Part shown: in pieces, positions 27,630-36,888 of the stretch
Layout: each line of letters opens with the position of its first letter
How positions within the stretch are numbered: position 1 is the stretch's first letter
Assembly: GCF_019029495.1 (NCBI RefSeq)
Contig: NZ_JAERQM010000004.1
Span: 248,294 to 312,293, forward strand
Length of the DNA: 64,000 nucleotides
Reading direction: 5' to 3'
Source: Falsiroseomonas oleicola
GTDB taxonomy: Bacteria > Pseudomonadota > Alphaproteobacteria > Acetobacterales > Acetobacteraceae
Program-made: the position numbers and the translations under genes
Notes under the pieces: generated by a model
Told to the model about the DNA's origin: nothing
The model's input: only the letters and a program-made list of their open reading frames with translations
Database searches by the model: none

Positions 27630-28382
27630 TCAGAAGGTTGCCCTCCCGCCGCTGATATCGAAGGCCGCGCCGGTCGAGAAGGAACAGTCCGGCGAGGACA
27701 GCCAGCAGATCAAGGCGGCGATCTCCTCCACCTCCACGAAGCGGCCCATCGGGATCTTGGACAGCATGAAGGCGATATGCGCCTCCGTCATCTGGTTGAA
27801 GATGTCGGTCTTGGCGGCCGCCGGCGTCACGCAGTTCACCAGCACGTTCTTCTGCGCCAGTTCCTTCGCCAGCGACTTGGTCAGGCCGATCAGCCCGGCC
27901 TTGCTGGCGGAGTAATGCGCGGCGTTCGGATTGCCCTCCTTGCCCGCCACGGAGGCGACATTGACCACGCGGCCCCAGCCATTCGCCACCAGATGCGGCA
28001 CCACCGCCTGGCAGACCAGGAAGGGCGCGGTCAGGTTCACCTCCACCACCCGGCGCCATTGCGCGGCGGGGATCTCGGTGACCGGCATGTTGCCGCCGGT
28101 GATGCCGGCATTGTTGACCAGGATGTCGATCTTGCCATGGGCGGCGACGGTCTTGGTCGCCGCCTCCGCCACCGCCAGTTCATCCGTCAGGTCCAGCACC
28201 TGGGCGGAGACGGCGCCATCGGCGGCCAGCGCGGCGCGGCTTTCCTCGGCCTTGGCCGGGTCGGCGTCCCAGATCGAGACGGCGGCGCCCGACTGGATCA
28301 TGCGCCGCGCCACGGCAAGCCCGATGCCGCGCGCGCCGCCGGTGACGACGGCGACGCGGCCCTGAAGGTCCAGCTTGTTCAT
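27630..28382 (-). CDS. SDR-family oxidoreductase (3-oxoacyl reductase-like)
   Basis: A 250-aa classical short-chain dehydrogenase/reductase. TGGARGIGLAV is the NAD(P)-binding glycine motif, NNAGITGG the structural motif, and Ser in NVASVAG with Tyr-x-x-x-Lys in HYSASKAG the catalytic set. The closest style is the 3-oxoacyl-ACP reductase/2-deoxy-gluconate dehydrogenase group; substrate unknown. It lies 16 bp after another SDR gene in the same direction, so the two probably share a transcript. Confidence 0.85.
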   Translation of the reverse strand: MNKLDLQGRVAVVTGGARGIGLAVARRMIQSGAAVSIWDADPAKAEESRAALAADGAVSAQVLDLTDELAVAEAATKTVAAHGKIDILVNNAGITGGNMPVTEIPAAQWRRVVEVNLTAPFLVCQAVVPHLVANGWGRVVNVASVAGKEGNPNAAHYSASKAGLIGLTKSLAKELAQKNVLVNCVTPAAAKTDIFNQMTEAHIAFMLSKIPMGRFVEVEEIAALICWLSSPDCSFSTGAAFDISGGRATF

Positions 28383-28398
28383 TGCAGACGCCTCCTCC

Positions 28399-29145
28399 CT
28401 AGCCCCGCCCGACGAAGGGCATCTTGCTGGCCATGATGGTCATGGTCAGCACATTGGTCTCCAACGGCCAGGCGGCCATCTGCGCCACGGCGCGGCCGAC
28501 ATGGTCCACCTTCATCAGTGGCTCCGCCTTGATGGTCCAATCCGCCTGCGGCACGCCCTTGGCCATGCGCTCGGCCATCGGGGTCGCGGCATTGCCGATG
28601 TCGATCTGGCCGACCGCGATGTCGAAGCGGCGGCCATCCAGGTTCATCGACTTGGTCAGCCCGGTCACCGCATGCTTGGTGGCGGTATAGGGTGCGCTGC
28701 CCGGCCGCGGCGCATGGGCGCTGATCGAGCCGTTGTTGATGATGCGCCCGCCCATCGGCGACTGCTTCGCCATCATGCGGAAGGCCGCATGGGCGCAGAG
28801 GAACACGCCGTTGAGATTGACATTCACCACCTTGAACCACTGTTCGGCCGTCAGCTCCTCGAACGGCGTACCGGGCACGTTGTTCCCGGCATTGTTGAAC
28901 AGCAGGTCCAGCCGCCCGAACTCTTTCTCGAGTGTGGCGAAGGCGGCGTCGATCTGGGCCGGTTCGGTCACGTCGGCGGGAACCACCAGGGTCTTGCCCC
29001 CCTCGCACAGCCCGGCCGTCTCCTCCAGCGCATCGCGGCGCCGGCCGAGCAGGGCCACGGTCCAGCCATCGGCGGCCAGCGCGAGGGAGGCCGCGCGGCC
29101 CACCCCGGAGCCTGCGCCCGTCACCAATGCGTATTTCTGTGTCAT
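28399..29145 (-). CDS. SDR-family oxidoreductase
   Basis: A 248-aa short-chain dehydrogenase with [13 protein letters not shown] (cofactor motif), NNAGNNVPG, Ser in [10 protein letters not shown] and Tyr-x-x-x-Lys in PYTATKHAV. First of a two-SDR pair. It diverges from the transglutaminase cassette across 157 bp; that gap contains a 7-bp inverted repeat (GGGTGGA 29177-29183, TCCACCC 29202-29208), possibly an operator. Substrate not predictable. Confidence 0.85.
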   Translation of the reverse strand: MTQKYALVTGAGSGVGRAASLALAADGWTVALLGRRRDALEETAGLCEGGKTLVVPADVTEPAQIDAAFATLEKEFGRLDLLFNNAGNNVPGTPFEELTAEQWFKVVNVNLNGVFLCAHAAFRMMAKQSPMGGRIINNGSISAHAPRPGSAPYTATKHAVTGLTKSMNLDGRRFDIAVGQIDIGNAATPMAERMAKGVPQADWTIKAEPLMKVDHVGRAVAQMAAWPLETNVLTMTIMASKMPFVGRG

Positions 29146-29302
29146 TCGCGTTCCCCCTCAGCCAATCGGATGGGCAGGGTGGAGCGGCCGGGCGGGTTCT
29201 GTCCACCCGTGAGGCACCGGAGAACCATGTGCGGCCTTGCGGCACCGACCGTTCCGATGGGATAGCGGAGGGTGAATCTCCCGGCCGGACACCCCACGCC
29301 CC

Positions 29303-32300
29303 ATGAGCATCCACGCCGCGCTCACGCACCGCACCAGCTACAGCTATGACCGCCTGGTCGGCATGTCGCCGCAGCTCATCCGCCTGCGGCCGGCGCCGCA
29401 TTGCCGCACGCCCATCCTGTCCTATTCCCTGGACATCTCGCCCAAGCCGCATTTCCTGAACTGGGTGCAGGACCCGCAGGGCAATTTCATCGCCCGGGTG
29501 GTGTTTCCGGAGCGGGTGCGGGAATTCGTCGTCACGGTGGATCTGCTGGCCGACATGGCCACGATCAACCCCTTCGACTTCTTCGTGGAGCCGGAGGCCG
29601 AGAGCTTCCCCTTCACCTATGACCCGGTGCTGGCGCAGGAACTCGCCCCCTTCCGCCGCGTCACCGCGCCCGGCCCGCTGCTGGACGCCTATCTGAAGGG
29701 CATTCCGCGCGAAGCGCCGAGCACCGTGAACTACCTGGTGGACCTCAACCAGAAGCTGTCCACCGAGATCGCCTATATCGTCCGCATGGAGCCCGGCGTC
29801 TGGACGCCGGAGGAAGTGCTGGCGAACCGCAAGGGGTCCTGCCGCGACTCGGGCTGGCTGCTGGTGCAGATCCTGCGCCATCTCGGCTTCGCCGCGCGCT
29901 TCGTCTCCGGCTACCTGATCCAGCTCGTGCCGGATGTGAAATCCGTGACCGGCCCCGTCGGCACCTCGGTCGATTTCACCGACCTGCATGCCTGGTGCGA
30001 GGTCTATGTCCCCGGCGCCGGCTGGATCGGCCTCGATGCCACCTCCGGCCTATTGGCCGGGGAGGGCCATATCCCCCTGGCCGCGACGCCGGAGCCCGCC
30101 TCGGCCGCCGCCATCACCGGCGGGGTGGATGAGGCCGAGACCGAATTCGGCTTCCACATGGAAGTCCGCCGCGTCGCCCAGTCGCCGCGCGTGACCAAGC
30201 CCTACACGGAGGAGGACTGGGCGCGGATCATGGCGCTCGGCAGCCGGGTCGATGAGGCGCTGACCGCCGGCGATGTCCGCCTGACCGTGGGCGGGGAGCC
30301 GACCTTCGTGGCCGATGGCGATCGCGAGGCGGCGGAGTGGAACACCGACGCGCTGGGTCCCACCAAGCGCAAGCTCTCCGGCCAGTTGATCCGCCGCCTG
30401 CAACCCCTCTGGGCGCCGGGCGCCGCGCTGACCTATGCCCAGGGCAAGTGGTATCCGGGGGAGCCGCTGCCGCGCTGGGGCCTGCACTGCCATTGGCGCG
30501 CGGATGGGGAGCCGGTCTGGACCGACCCGGCCCTGCTCGCCAGCGACGAGGACAGCGACACCGCCACCCCCGAGGACGCCGCCGCCTTCGCCGCGACCCT
30601 GGCCAGCCGCCTCGGCCTCGACCCCGCGCTGCGCATTCCGGCGCGGGAGGATGTTCTCTACTACCTGTGGAAGGAGAAGATGCTCCCGGCCAATGTCGTG
30701 GCCGAGGATGCCAAGCTGAAGGACCCGCTGGAACGCGCCCGCCTCGCCCGGCTGTTCAGCCAGGGCCTGGCGGCCGAGGTCGGCTCCGTCCTGCCGCTGC
30801 GCCGCGCGGGCGTAGGGGAGGATCGCGCCTGGGAATCCGGCAAATGGTCCTTCCGCGATGGCGAGCTGCTGCTGGTGCCCGGCGACAGCCCCATGGGCTA
30901 CCGCCTGCCGCTGGACAGCCTGCCCTGGGCTTCCGAGGAGTCCATCGAGGCCGAGCCGGAGCCTGATCCCTTTGCCCGGCGCGAGCCGCTGCGCCCCCGC
31001 CAGGAAGGCCCGGCGCGTGCCCGCATCGTCGAACAGCCGGTGCCGGAGCCGGGGAAGGAGGAGCCGGGCGTGGTCCGTACCGCGCTCTGCGTGGAGCCGC
31101 GAGGCGGCATGATCCATATCTTCCTGCCGCCGCTGGCCGTGGTGCAGGACTGGCTCGACCTGGTCGCCGCCATCGAGGCGACGGCGCGGGAGACCGGGCG
31201 CAAGATCTTCCTGGAAGGCTACCTGCCGCCGCATGATCCGCGCCTGCTGAACTTCTCCGTCACCCCCGACCCGGGCGTGATCGAGGTGAACATCCACCCC
31301 TCCGCCAGCTGGGCCGAGACCAGCGCGCGCACCGAGACGCTGTATGAGGAAGCCCGCCAGATCGGGCTGGCGGCCGAGAAGTTCATGCTGGATGGCCGCC
31401 ATGTCGGCACCGGCGGCGGCAACCACATGGTGATGGGCGCCGCGACCCCGACCGACAGCCCCTTCCTGCGCCGGCCGGACCTGCTGAAGTCGCTGGTCGG
31501 CTTCTGGCACAACCACCCGTCGCTCTCTTACCTGTTCAGCGGCATGTTCATCGGCCCGACCAGCCAGCATCCCCGCGTGGATGAGGCGCGCGGCGATGCG
31601 GTGCATGAGCTGGAGACGGCGCTGGCCCAGGTGCCACCGATGGGCACGGATGTGCCGCCCTGGCTCACCGACCGCATCTTTCGGAATCTGCTGGTCGATA
31701 TGACCGGCAACACCCACCGGACCGAGTTCTGCATCGACAAGATGTATGATCCGGGCCGCGCCGGTGGCCGCCTCGGCCTGGTGGAGTTCCGCGGCTTCGA
31801 GATGCAGCCGCATTGGCGCATGTCGCTCGCCCAGCAATTGCTGCTGCGGTCCCTGGTCGCCGGCTTCTGGCAGCGGCCCTATGAGCGGAAGCTCATCAAA
31901 TGGGGCACCCGCCTGCATGACGACTTCATGCTGCACCACCACGCCCGCCAGGACTTTTCGGAAGTCATCGAGGAGGTGAAGGCGCTCGGCTATCCGGTCG
32001 AGGCCGAGTGGTTCGAGCCGCATTTCGAATTCCGCTTCCCCAAGGTCGGCCACATCGCCCTGCGTGGGATGGAGCTGGAACTGCGCAATGCGCTGGAGCC
32101 CTGGCATGTGCTGGGCGAGGAAGCCACCGCCGCCGGCACCACCCGCTATGTCGACAGCAGCGTGGAACGCCTGCAGACCCGCGTCACCGGCTGGGTGGAG
32201 GAACGCTTCGTCCTGGCCTGCAACGGCGCCGCCGTGCCGCTGACGCCGACGGGGACGGAGGGTGAATATGTCGCCGGGGTGCGCTTCAAGGCCTGGGCGC

Positions 32301-32578
32301 CACCCAGCGCCCTGCATCCCACGGTGCGCGCCCAGGCGCCGCTGACCTTCGATATCTGGGATAGTTGGACCGGACGCAGCCTGGGCGGCTGCCAGCACCA
32401 TGTCGCGCATCCGGGCGGCCGCAACTACCAGACCTTCCCGGTCAATGCGAATGAGGCGGAGGCGCGCCGGCGCACCCTGTTCCAGCCCTTCGGCCACACC
32501 CCCGGCCCGATGCCGGCGCCGCGCAGCCTGCCTTCCCGCGCCACGCCGCGCACCCTTGACCTGAGGCGTACCCCCTGA
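29303..32578 (+). CDS. Transglutaminase-like / DUF2126 protein
   Basis: A 1091-aa protein. The N-terminal bacterial transglutaminase-like domain has an intact triad: Cys180 (GSCRDSGW), His229 (DLHAWCEVY) and Asp245 (GLDATSG). The rest is the large DUF2126 domain with TVGGEPTFVAD, GGGNHMVMGAATP, HNHPSLSYLFSG and EFRGFEMQPH. DUF2126 is always seen beside alpha-E/ATP-grasp proteins and has been proposed to take part in peptide-bond or amide chemistry; no reaction has been shown that I know of. No signal peptide. First of a three-gene run with the ATP-grasp/alpha-E protein and a second transglutaminase. Confidence 0.9.
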   Translation: MSIHAALTHRTSYSYDRLVGMSPQLIRLRPAPHCRTPILSYSLDISPKPHFLNWVQDPQGNFIARVVFPERVREFVVTVDLLADMATINPFDFFVEPEAESFPFTYDPVLAQELAPFRRVTAPGPLLDAYLKGIPREAPSTVNYLVDLNQKLSTEIAYIVRMEPGVWTPEEVLANRKGSCRDSGWLLVQILRHLGFAARFVSGYLIQLVPDVKSVTGPVGTSVDFTDLHAWCEVYVPGAGWIGLDATSGLLAGEGHIPLAATPEPASAAAITGGVDEAETEFGFHMEVRRVAQSPRVTKPYTEEDWARIMALGSRVDEALTAGDVRLTVGGEPTFVADGDREAAEWNTDALGPTKRKLSGQLIRRLQPLWAPGAALTYAQGKWYPGEPLPRWGLHCHWRADGEPVWTDPALLASDEDSDTATPEDAAAFAATLASRLGLDPALRIPAREDVLYYLWKEKMLPANVVAEDAKLKDPLERARLARLFSQGLAAEVGSVLPLRRAGVGEDRAWESGKWSFRDGELLLVPGDSPMGYRLPLDSLPWASEESIEAEPEPDPFARREPLRPRQEGPARARIVEQPVPEPGKEEPGVVRTALCVEPRGGMIHIFLPPLAVVQDWLDLVAAIEATARETGRKIFLEGYLPPHDPRLLNFSVTPDPGVIEVNIHPSASWAETSARTETLYEEARQIGLAAEKFMLDGRHVGTGGGNHMVMGAATPTDSPFLRRPDLLKSLVGFWHNHPSLSYLFSGMFIGPTSQHPRVDEARGDAVHELETALAQVPPMGTDVPPWLTDRIFRNLLVDMTGNTHRTEFCIDKMYDPGRAGGRLGLVEFRGFEMQPHWRMSLAQQLLLRSLVAGFWQRPYERKLIKWGTRLHDDFMLHHHARQDFSEVIEEVKALGYPVEAEWFEPHFEFRFPKVGHIALRGMELELRNALEPWHVLGEEATAAGTTRYVDSSVERLQTRVTGWVEERFVLACNGAAVPLTPTGTEGEYVAGVRFKAWAPPSALHPTVRAQAPLTFDIWDSWTGRSLGGCQHHVAHPGGRNYQTFPVNANEAEARRRTLFQPFGHTPGPMPAPRSLPSRATPRTLDLRRTP

Positions 32579-32625
32579 CGGATGCACCGGCGCCGGCGGA
32601 GCATGAGCCCCCGCAGCTTGACGAA

Positions 32626-35052
32626 ATGGTGGATGGCCGCGGCCAGGTCCGCACGCATTGGCGCGGCCTGCTCGGGGCCTTCTCCTCCCTCGGCTATCCG
32701 GCGGTGGTGGAGCGCGGCCGGCGGCTCGACCGCGCCTTCGAGGAGGAGGGGGTGGCGACCGTGCTGGCCGATAGCGCCAGCCGCACCCGCCGGCCCTGGC
32801 GCTGCGATCCGGTGCCCCTCATCCTCTCGGCCCGCGAATTCGCCACGCTGCAATCCGGCCTGGCCCAGCGCGCCCGGCTGCTGGCGGCGATGCTGGACGA
32901 CCTCTATGGCCCGCAGAGCCTGCTGTCGGAAGGCGTGCTGCCGGCGACGCTGGTCTTCGGCAATCCGCATTTCCTGCGCCCCTGCCGCGACCCGGGGCCG
33001 CCCAGCTTCCCCCGCCTGACCTTCTACGGCGCCGACCTGCTGCGTGGCCCCGACGGTGTCTGGCGCGTGCTGGCTGATCGCTGCGGCGGGGCCAATGGCG
33101 TGGGCTTCGCGGCGGAGAACCGCAACCTGCTGGCCCGCGTGCTGCCCGAGGCGTTTCGCGCCGTGCAGGTCCGCTCCCTGCGGCCCTTCTTCGACACCTG
33201 GCTGGACTCGCTGCAAAGCCTGGCGCCCTCCGGCGTGGACAATCCGCGTCTCGCACTGCTGACACCGGGTGCCAAGCAGGAGACCTGGCTGGAGCATCTG
33301 TTCCTGTCGCGCGAACTCGGCCTGGAACTGGTCGAGACCGGCGACCTGACGGTGCGCGACGGCCATGTCTACCTGAAGACCCTGCGCGGGCTGCGCCGCG
33401 TCGATGTCATCCTGCGGCGGGTGAAGGGGGAGAAGTCGGACCCGCTGGAATTCGACGGCGGCGGCGGCGTGCCGGGCCTGATGCAGACCATGCGCGATGG
33501 CGCCGTCCGGGTGGTGAATGTGCTCGGCTCCATGCTGGCCGAGATGCCCGGCGCGGCGCCCTATCTGCCCGCCTGCGCCCGCGCCTTGCTGCACGAGGAG
33601 CTGGAGTTGCAGGGGTTGGAGACCCTCTGGATGGGCGATCCCGCCTCGCGCGCCCGGGTCGAGGCGGCGCCCGAGGCCTGGCGCCTGCGCTCCGCCTTCG
33701 ATCCGGGGGAATCCACCCCGCTCGGGGCGCTGGAGGTGTTTTCCGAGAAGGGCAGCGCCGCGCCCTGGATGTTCGCCGCCACCCGCCCGCTGCCACCTTC
33801 GGGCGCACCGCGCCTGGTGGGGCCGGGGCTGGAACCGGCGCCGGTGGTGCTGCGCATGTTCCTGGCGCGCGACGCCATGGGCAATTGGCAGGCCATGCCC
33901 GGCGGCCTCGCCCATCTGCTGGAGGGCGGCGGTGCCATCGCCGGCCCGCCGCCGCGCCGCGGCACCGCCAAGGATGTCTGGGTGCTGGCGGAGGATGAGG
34001 ACGACATCGTCGGCCCGGCCATGCCCCGTGGCGCACGGCTCGACATCCGCCGTTCCTCCGGCGACCTGCCCAGCCGGGTGGCGGACGACCTGTACTGGCT
34101 CGGCCGCTATGTCGAGAGGCTGGACGCGGCGGCGCGGCTGCTGCGGGCCCTGCTGGCGCGGCTGCTGCGCGGCGCGGCGATGCCGCGGGAGATCGCGGAG
34201 ATCAAGACGCTGGCCCGCTGCCTGCACGCCGCCGGCGTGATCGAGGCGGAAGCCGCCGCCAGCCCGGCCGATGGCAAGGCCCTGCCGCGCGCGCTGCTGG
34301 CCGCCGCCGGACCGGGCGGTGCGTTGCTCGGCCTGCTGGAGGCGGTGGAGCGGCCGCAGGTGGCGGTGCGGGACCGGCTGACCCATGACATGTGGGCCGC
34401 CTTCGCGCATCTGATCCAGGAAGGCCGCGCCCGACTGGTGCTGGGTGTGGAGGGGGTCGATGCGCTGTCCCAGGCGGTGACCGCCATCATCCGCTTCTGC
34501 GCCACCCTGTCCGGCATCGCGGCGGAGAACATGGTGCGCGGCGGCGCCTGGATGTTCCTCGATCTGGGCCGGCGGATCGAGCGGGCGACGGGCACGGCGC
34601 GCAACCTGGCGCATGCGCTGGACCAGCCGCCGCAGCGTCTGGAGGCGGGGCTGCGGCTGGCGCTGGAGATCTGCGACAGCGCGCTGACCTATCGCGCCCG
34701 CTACCTGGCGGCCGTGCAGCCGGCGCCGGTGCTGGACCTGGTGCTGGCCGATCCGGGCAATCCCCGCGCCTTGGCCTTCCAGCTCACCGCCGTGTCGGAG
34801 CGGCTGGCGGAGATCGCCGGGGCCGAGGACACCCTGGCCGCCACCGCGGCCAGCCTCGCCGCCCGGCCGCAGGCGCTGGTCGACCAGGTGCTGGTGGCGC
34901 CGGACATGGATGCGGCGGCGGCGGCGCTGCCGGCGGCGCTGCATGCGCTGGAGGCGGAGACGGCCGCCCTGTCCGACGCCGTGGCGCGGCGCTATGTCAG
35001 CCATGTCCGCACCCATATGCTGGGCGAGAGTGAATCCGGAACCGCCGATTAA
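32626..35052 (+). CDS. Circularly permuted ATP-grasp / alpha-E domain fusion
   Basis: An 808-aa fusion. About residues 1-470 are the circularly permuted ATP-grasp type 2 domain (RPWRCDPVPLILSAREF, DLYGPQSLL, LADRCGGANGVGFAAENR, LRRVDVILRRVKG), and about 480-808 the alpha-E helical domain (DDLYWLGRYVERLDAAARLLRALL). In most species these are two proteins or one fusion beside a transglutaminase; a peptide-modifying ligase role is proposed for the group. The only ATG is 32626, but the residues just before it (QLDE, then MVDGRG) look like part of the conserved N-terminus, so translation may begin upstream at CTG 32575, which overlaps the previous stop. Confidence 0.88.
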   Translation: MVDGRGQVRTHWRGLLGAFSSLGYPAVVERGRRLDRAFEEEGVATVLADSASRTRRPWRCDPVPLILSAREFATLQSGLAQRARLLAAMLDDLYGPQSLLSEGVLPATLVFGNPHFLRPCRDPGPPSFPRLTFYGADLLRGPDGVWRVLADRCGGANGVGFAAENRNLLARVLPEAFRAVQVRSLRPFFDTWLDSLQSLAPSGVDNPRLALLTPGAKQETWLEHLFLSRELGLELVETGDLTVRDGHVYLKTLRGLRRVDVILRRVKGEKSDPLEFDGGGGVPGLMQTMRDGAVRVVNVLGSMLAEMPGAAPYLPACARALLHEELELQGLETLWMGDPASRARVEAAPEAWRLRSAFDPGESTPLGALEVFSEKGSAAPWMFAATRPLPPSGAPRLVGPGLEPAPVVLRMFLARDAMGNWQAMPGGLAHLLEGGGAIAGPPPRRGTAKDVWVLAEDEDDIVGPAMPRGARLDIRRSSGDLPSRVADDLYWLGRYVERLDAAARLLRALLARLLRGAAMPREIAEIKTLARCLHAAGVIEAEAAASPADGKALPRALLAAAGPGGALLGLLEAVERPQVAVRDRLTHDMWAAFAHLIQEGRARLVLGVEGVDALSQAVTAIIRFCATLSGIAAENMVRGGAWMFLDLGRRIERATGTARNLAHALDQPPQRLEAGLRLALEICDSALTYRARYLAAVQPAPVLDLVLADPGNPRALAFQLTAVSERLAEIAGAEDTLAATAASLAARPQALVDQVLVAPDMDAAAAALPAALHALEAETAALSDAVARRYVSHVRTHMLGESESGTAD

Positions 35053-35922
35053 ATGACGCGCTATACGCTGTCGCACCGCACCGCCTATCGCTACGGCCGG
35101 TCGGTCGACCTCGCCTCGCATCTTCTGCACCTGTCGCCGCGCGTGGTGCCGGGGCAGGTGGTGCGGCAGGCGGGCATCACCGTGCTGCCGGCGGAAGGGC
35201 AGCGCCGCGACGGCCAGGATCATTTCGGCAATGGCGTCACCTGGCTGTTCCTCGGCACGCCGCATGACGCCTTCGAGGTGACGCTGGAGGCGCAGGTGGA
35301 GGTCGATTTCCCGCCGCCGCCGCCCGCCGACGAGACCCTGCCCTGGGAGGAGGTGCGCGCCGCCGCTTTGCGGCCGGAGGGCTGGGAGGCGGCGGAATTC
35401 GCATTGCCCAGCGCCATGGCCCCGGCCGAACGCGCCGCCGGCGTCTATGCCGCCGAGAGCTTCCCGCCCGGCCGCCCGATCATGGCCGGGCTGCGGGAAC
35501 TGTGTTCGCGCATCCGGCGGGATTTCGCCTTCAAGGCGGGCGTCACCACCATCTCCACCCCCGTCAGCCAGGTGCTGGCCCAGCGCGCGGGCGTCTGCCA
35601 GGATTTCGCGCATCTGATGATCGCCGGGCTGCGCGCGCTCGGCCTGCCGGCGCGCTACGTCTCCGGCTATGTCCGCACCCGCCCGCCGCCGGGCCAGAAG
35701 CGCCGGCAGGGGGCGGATCAGAGCCATGCCTGGGTGGGCGCCTGGATGGGTCCGCAGCATGGCTGGGTGGACCTCGACCCGACCAATGACCTGGTGGTGT
35801 CCGACGAGCATCTGCTGCTCGGTTGGGGGCGCGACTTCGGCGATGTCAGCCCGGTGACGGGGATTCTGCTGGGGGGCGGGCGGCAGAAGCTGACGGTGGG
35901 GGTGGATCTGATCGCGGAGTGA
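35053..35922 (+). CDS. Transglutaminase-like cysteine protease-fold protein
   Basis: A 289-aa protein whose ATG directly follows the previous TAA. An N-terminal beta domain (YTLSHRTAYRYGRSV) is followed by the transglutaminase core with Cys182 (AGVCQDFAHL), His225 (QSHAWVGAW) and an Asp at 240/242 (WVDLDPTND), all present. It is the standard small partner of the DUF2126 and ATP-grasp/alpha-E proteins. No signal peptide, so it is cytoplasmic. Hydrolase or transferase on peptide amides is likely; the substrate is unknown. Confidence 0.9.
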   Translation: MTRYTLSHRTAYRYGRSVDLASHLLHLSPRVVPGQVVRQAGITVLPAEGQRRDGQDHFGNGVTWLFLGTPHDAFEVTLEAQVEVDFPPPPPADETLPWEEVRAAALRPEGWEAAEFALPSAMAPAERAAGVYAAESFPPGRPIMAGLRELCSRIRRDFAFKAGVTTISTPVSQVLAQRAGVCQDFAHLMIAGLRALGLPARYVSGYVRTRPPPGQKRRQGADQSHAWVGAWMGPQHGWVDLDPTNDLVVSDEHLLLGWGRDFGDVSPVTGILLGGGRQKLTVGVDLIAE

Positions 35923-36000
35923 CGACTGTCATCATTCCGACCCTCGACGCGGCGCGGGCCGCGGCGGCAGTTTCCGCCCCCTGCCGAGAGGGAACCGCCC

Positions 36001-36879
36001 GTGACCATCCGCTTCGCCAGCTACAACATCCAATACGGCAAGGGCCAGGACGGCCTCTATGACCTGGAGCGCATCGCGCGGGAGGTCGAATCCGCCGATG
36101 TCATTGCCATGCAGGAGGTCACCTCCGGCTTCGCGCGCAGCGGTTTCGTCGATCAGGCCGCCTGGTTCGCGGAGCGGCTGGGCCGGCACATGGTCTTCGG
36201 CGCGACCTATGACGTGGATGCGAGCTACCGCGACGAATCCGGCCGGCTGGTCAACCGGCGGCGGCGTTTCGGCAATGCCGTGCTCTCCCGCTTCCCCATC
36301 CGCTCCACCCGCACCTTGCCGCTGCCCTTCCTGCCGCCGGCCGAGGAACAGGATGTGCAGCGCTGCGCGGTGGAGGCGGTGATCGACCTGCCCGGCGGGC
36401 CGCTTCGCGTCTATTCCATCCACCTGTCGCATCTGACGCCCGGCACCCGCATCCCGCAGGTGCAGGCGCTGAAGGCGATGGTGGCCAGCGCCCCGCGCGA
36501 CGGCATGGCCTGGGCCAATGGCCGCGACGACGACTGGACCGAGGGCTGGGCCGAGCCCGCGCCGCCGGAGCCCTGCATCCTGTTCGGCGACTTCAACCTG
36601 CGCCCGGATGGCCCCGAATACCCGATGCTGGTGGGCGACCCGACACGCCGCCGGGGGCGCGTGGCGGTGCGTGGCCAGTTCGCCGATTCCTGGGTGCTGG
36701 CCGGCAACGCCGAGATGTCCGGCTACACGCTGGCCGAATGGAAGGGCGAGGAAGGCGCGCGGATCGACTACGCCTTCTTGCATCCCAGCCTGGTGCCGGC
36801 CTTCCGCAGCGCCGGCATCGACACGGATGCCAAGGGCAGCGACCACCTGCCGATCTTCCTGGAGATGGATCTCGACTGA
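36001..36879 (+). CDS. Endonuclease/exonuclease/phosphatase-family hydrolase
   Basis: A 292-aa EEP-superfamily enzyme: ASYNIQYGKG (Asn), MQEVTSGF (metal Glu), VYSIHLSHL (His), FGDFNLRPDG (Asp/Asn) and GSDHLPIFLEM (catalytic Asp-His) are all intact. Starts at GTG 36001 after GAGAGG. No signal peptide. Members include DNA repair nucleases, sphingomyelinases and phosphodiesterases; DNA-repair-specific features are absent, so a phosphodiesterase of unknown substrate is the safest call. It lies 78 bp after the transglutaminase cassette in the same direction. Confidence 0.85.
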   Translation: MTIRFASYNIQYGKGQDGLYDLERIAREVESADVIAMQEVTSGFARSGFVDQAAWFAERLGRHMVFGATYDVDASYRDESGRLVNRRRRFGNAVLSRFPIRSTRTLPLPFLPPAEEQDVQRCAVEAVIDLPGGPLRVYSIHLSHLTPGTRIPQVQALKAMVASAPRDGMAWANGRDDDWTEGWAEPAPPEPCILFGDFNLRPDGPEYPMLVGDPTRRRGRVAVRGQFADSWVLAGNAEMSGYTLAEWKGEEGARIDYAFLHPSLVPAFRSAGIDTDAKGSDHLPIFLEMDLD

Positions 36880-36888
36880 GCGGCGGTA

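Noticed and set aside
32425-35811. A 1128-codon open frame on the minus strand across the ATP-grasp/alpha-E gene, and an 845-codon one at 30050-32587
   Set aside because: Shadow frames of high-GC genes: histidine/glutamine/arginine-rich translation without domain-like segments, opposite to well-supported proteins.
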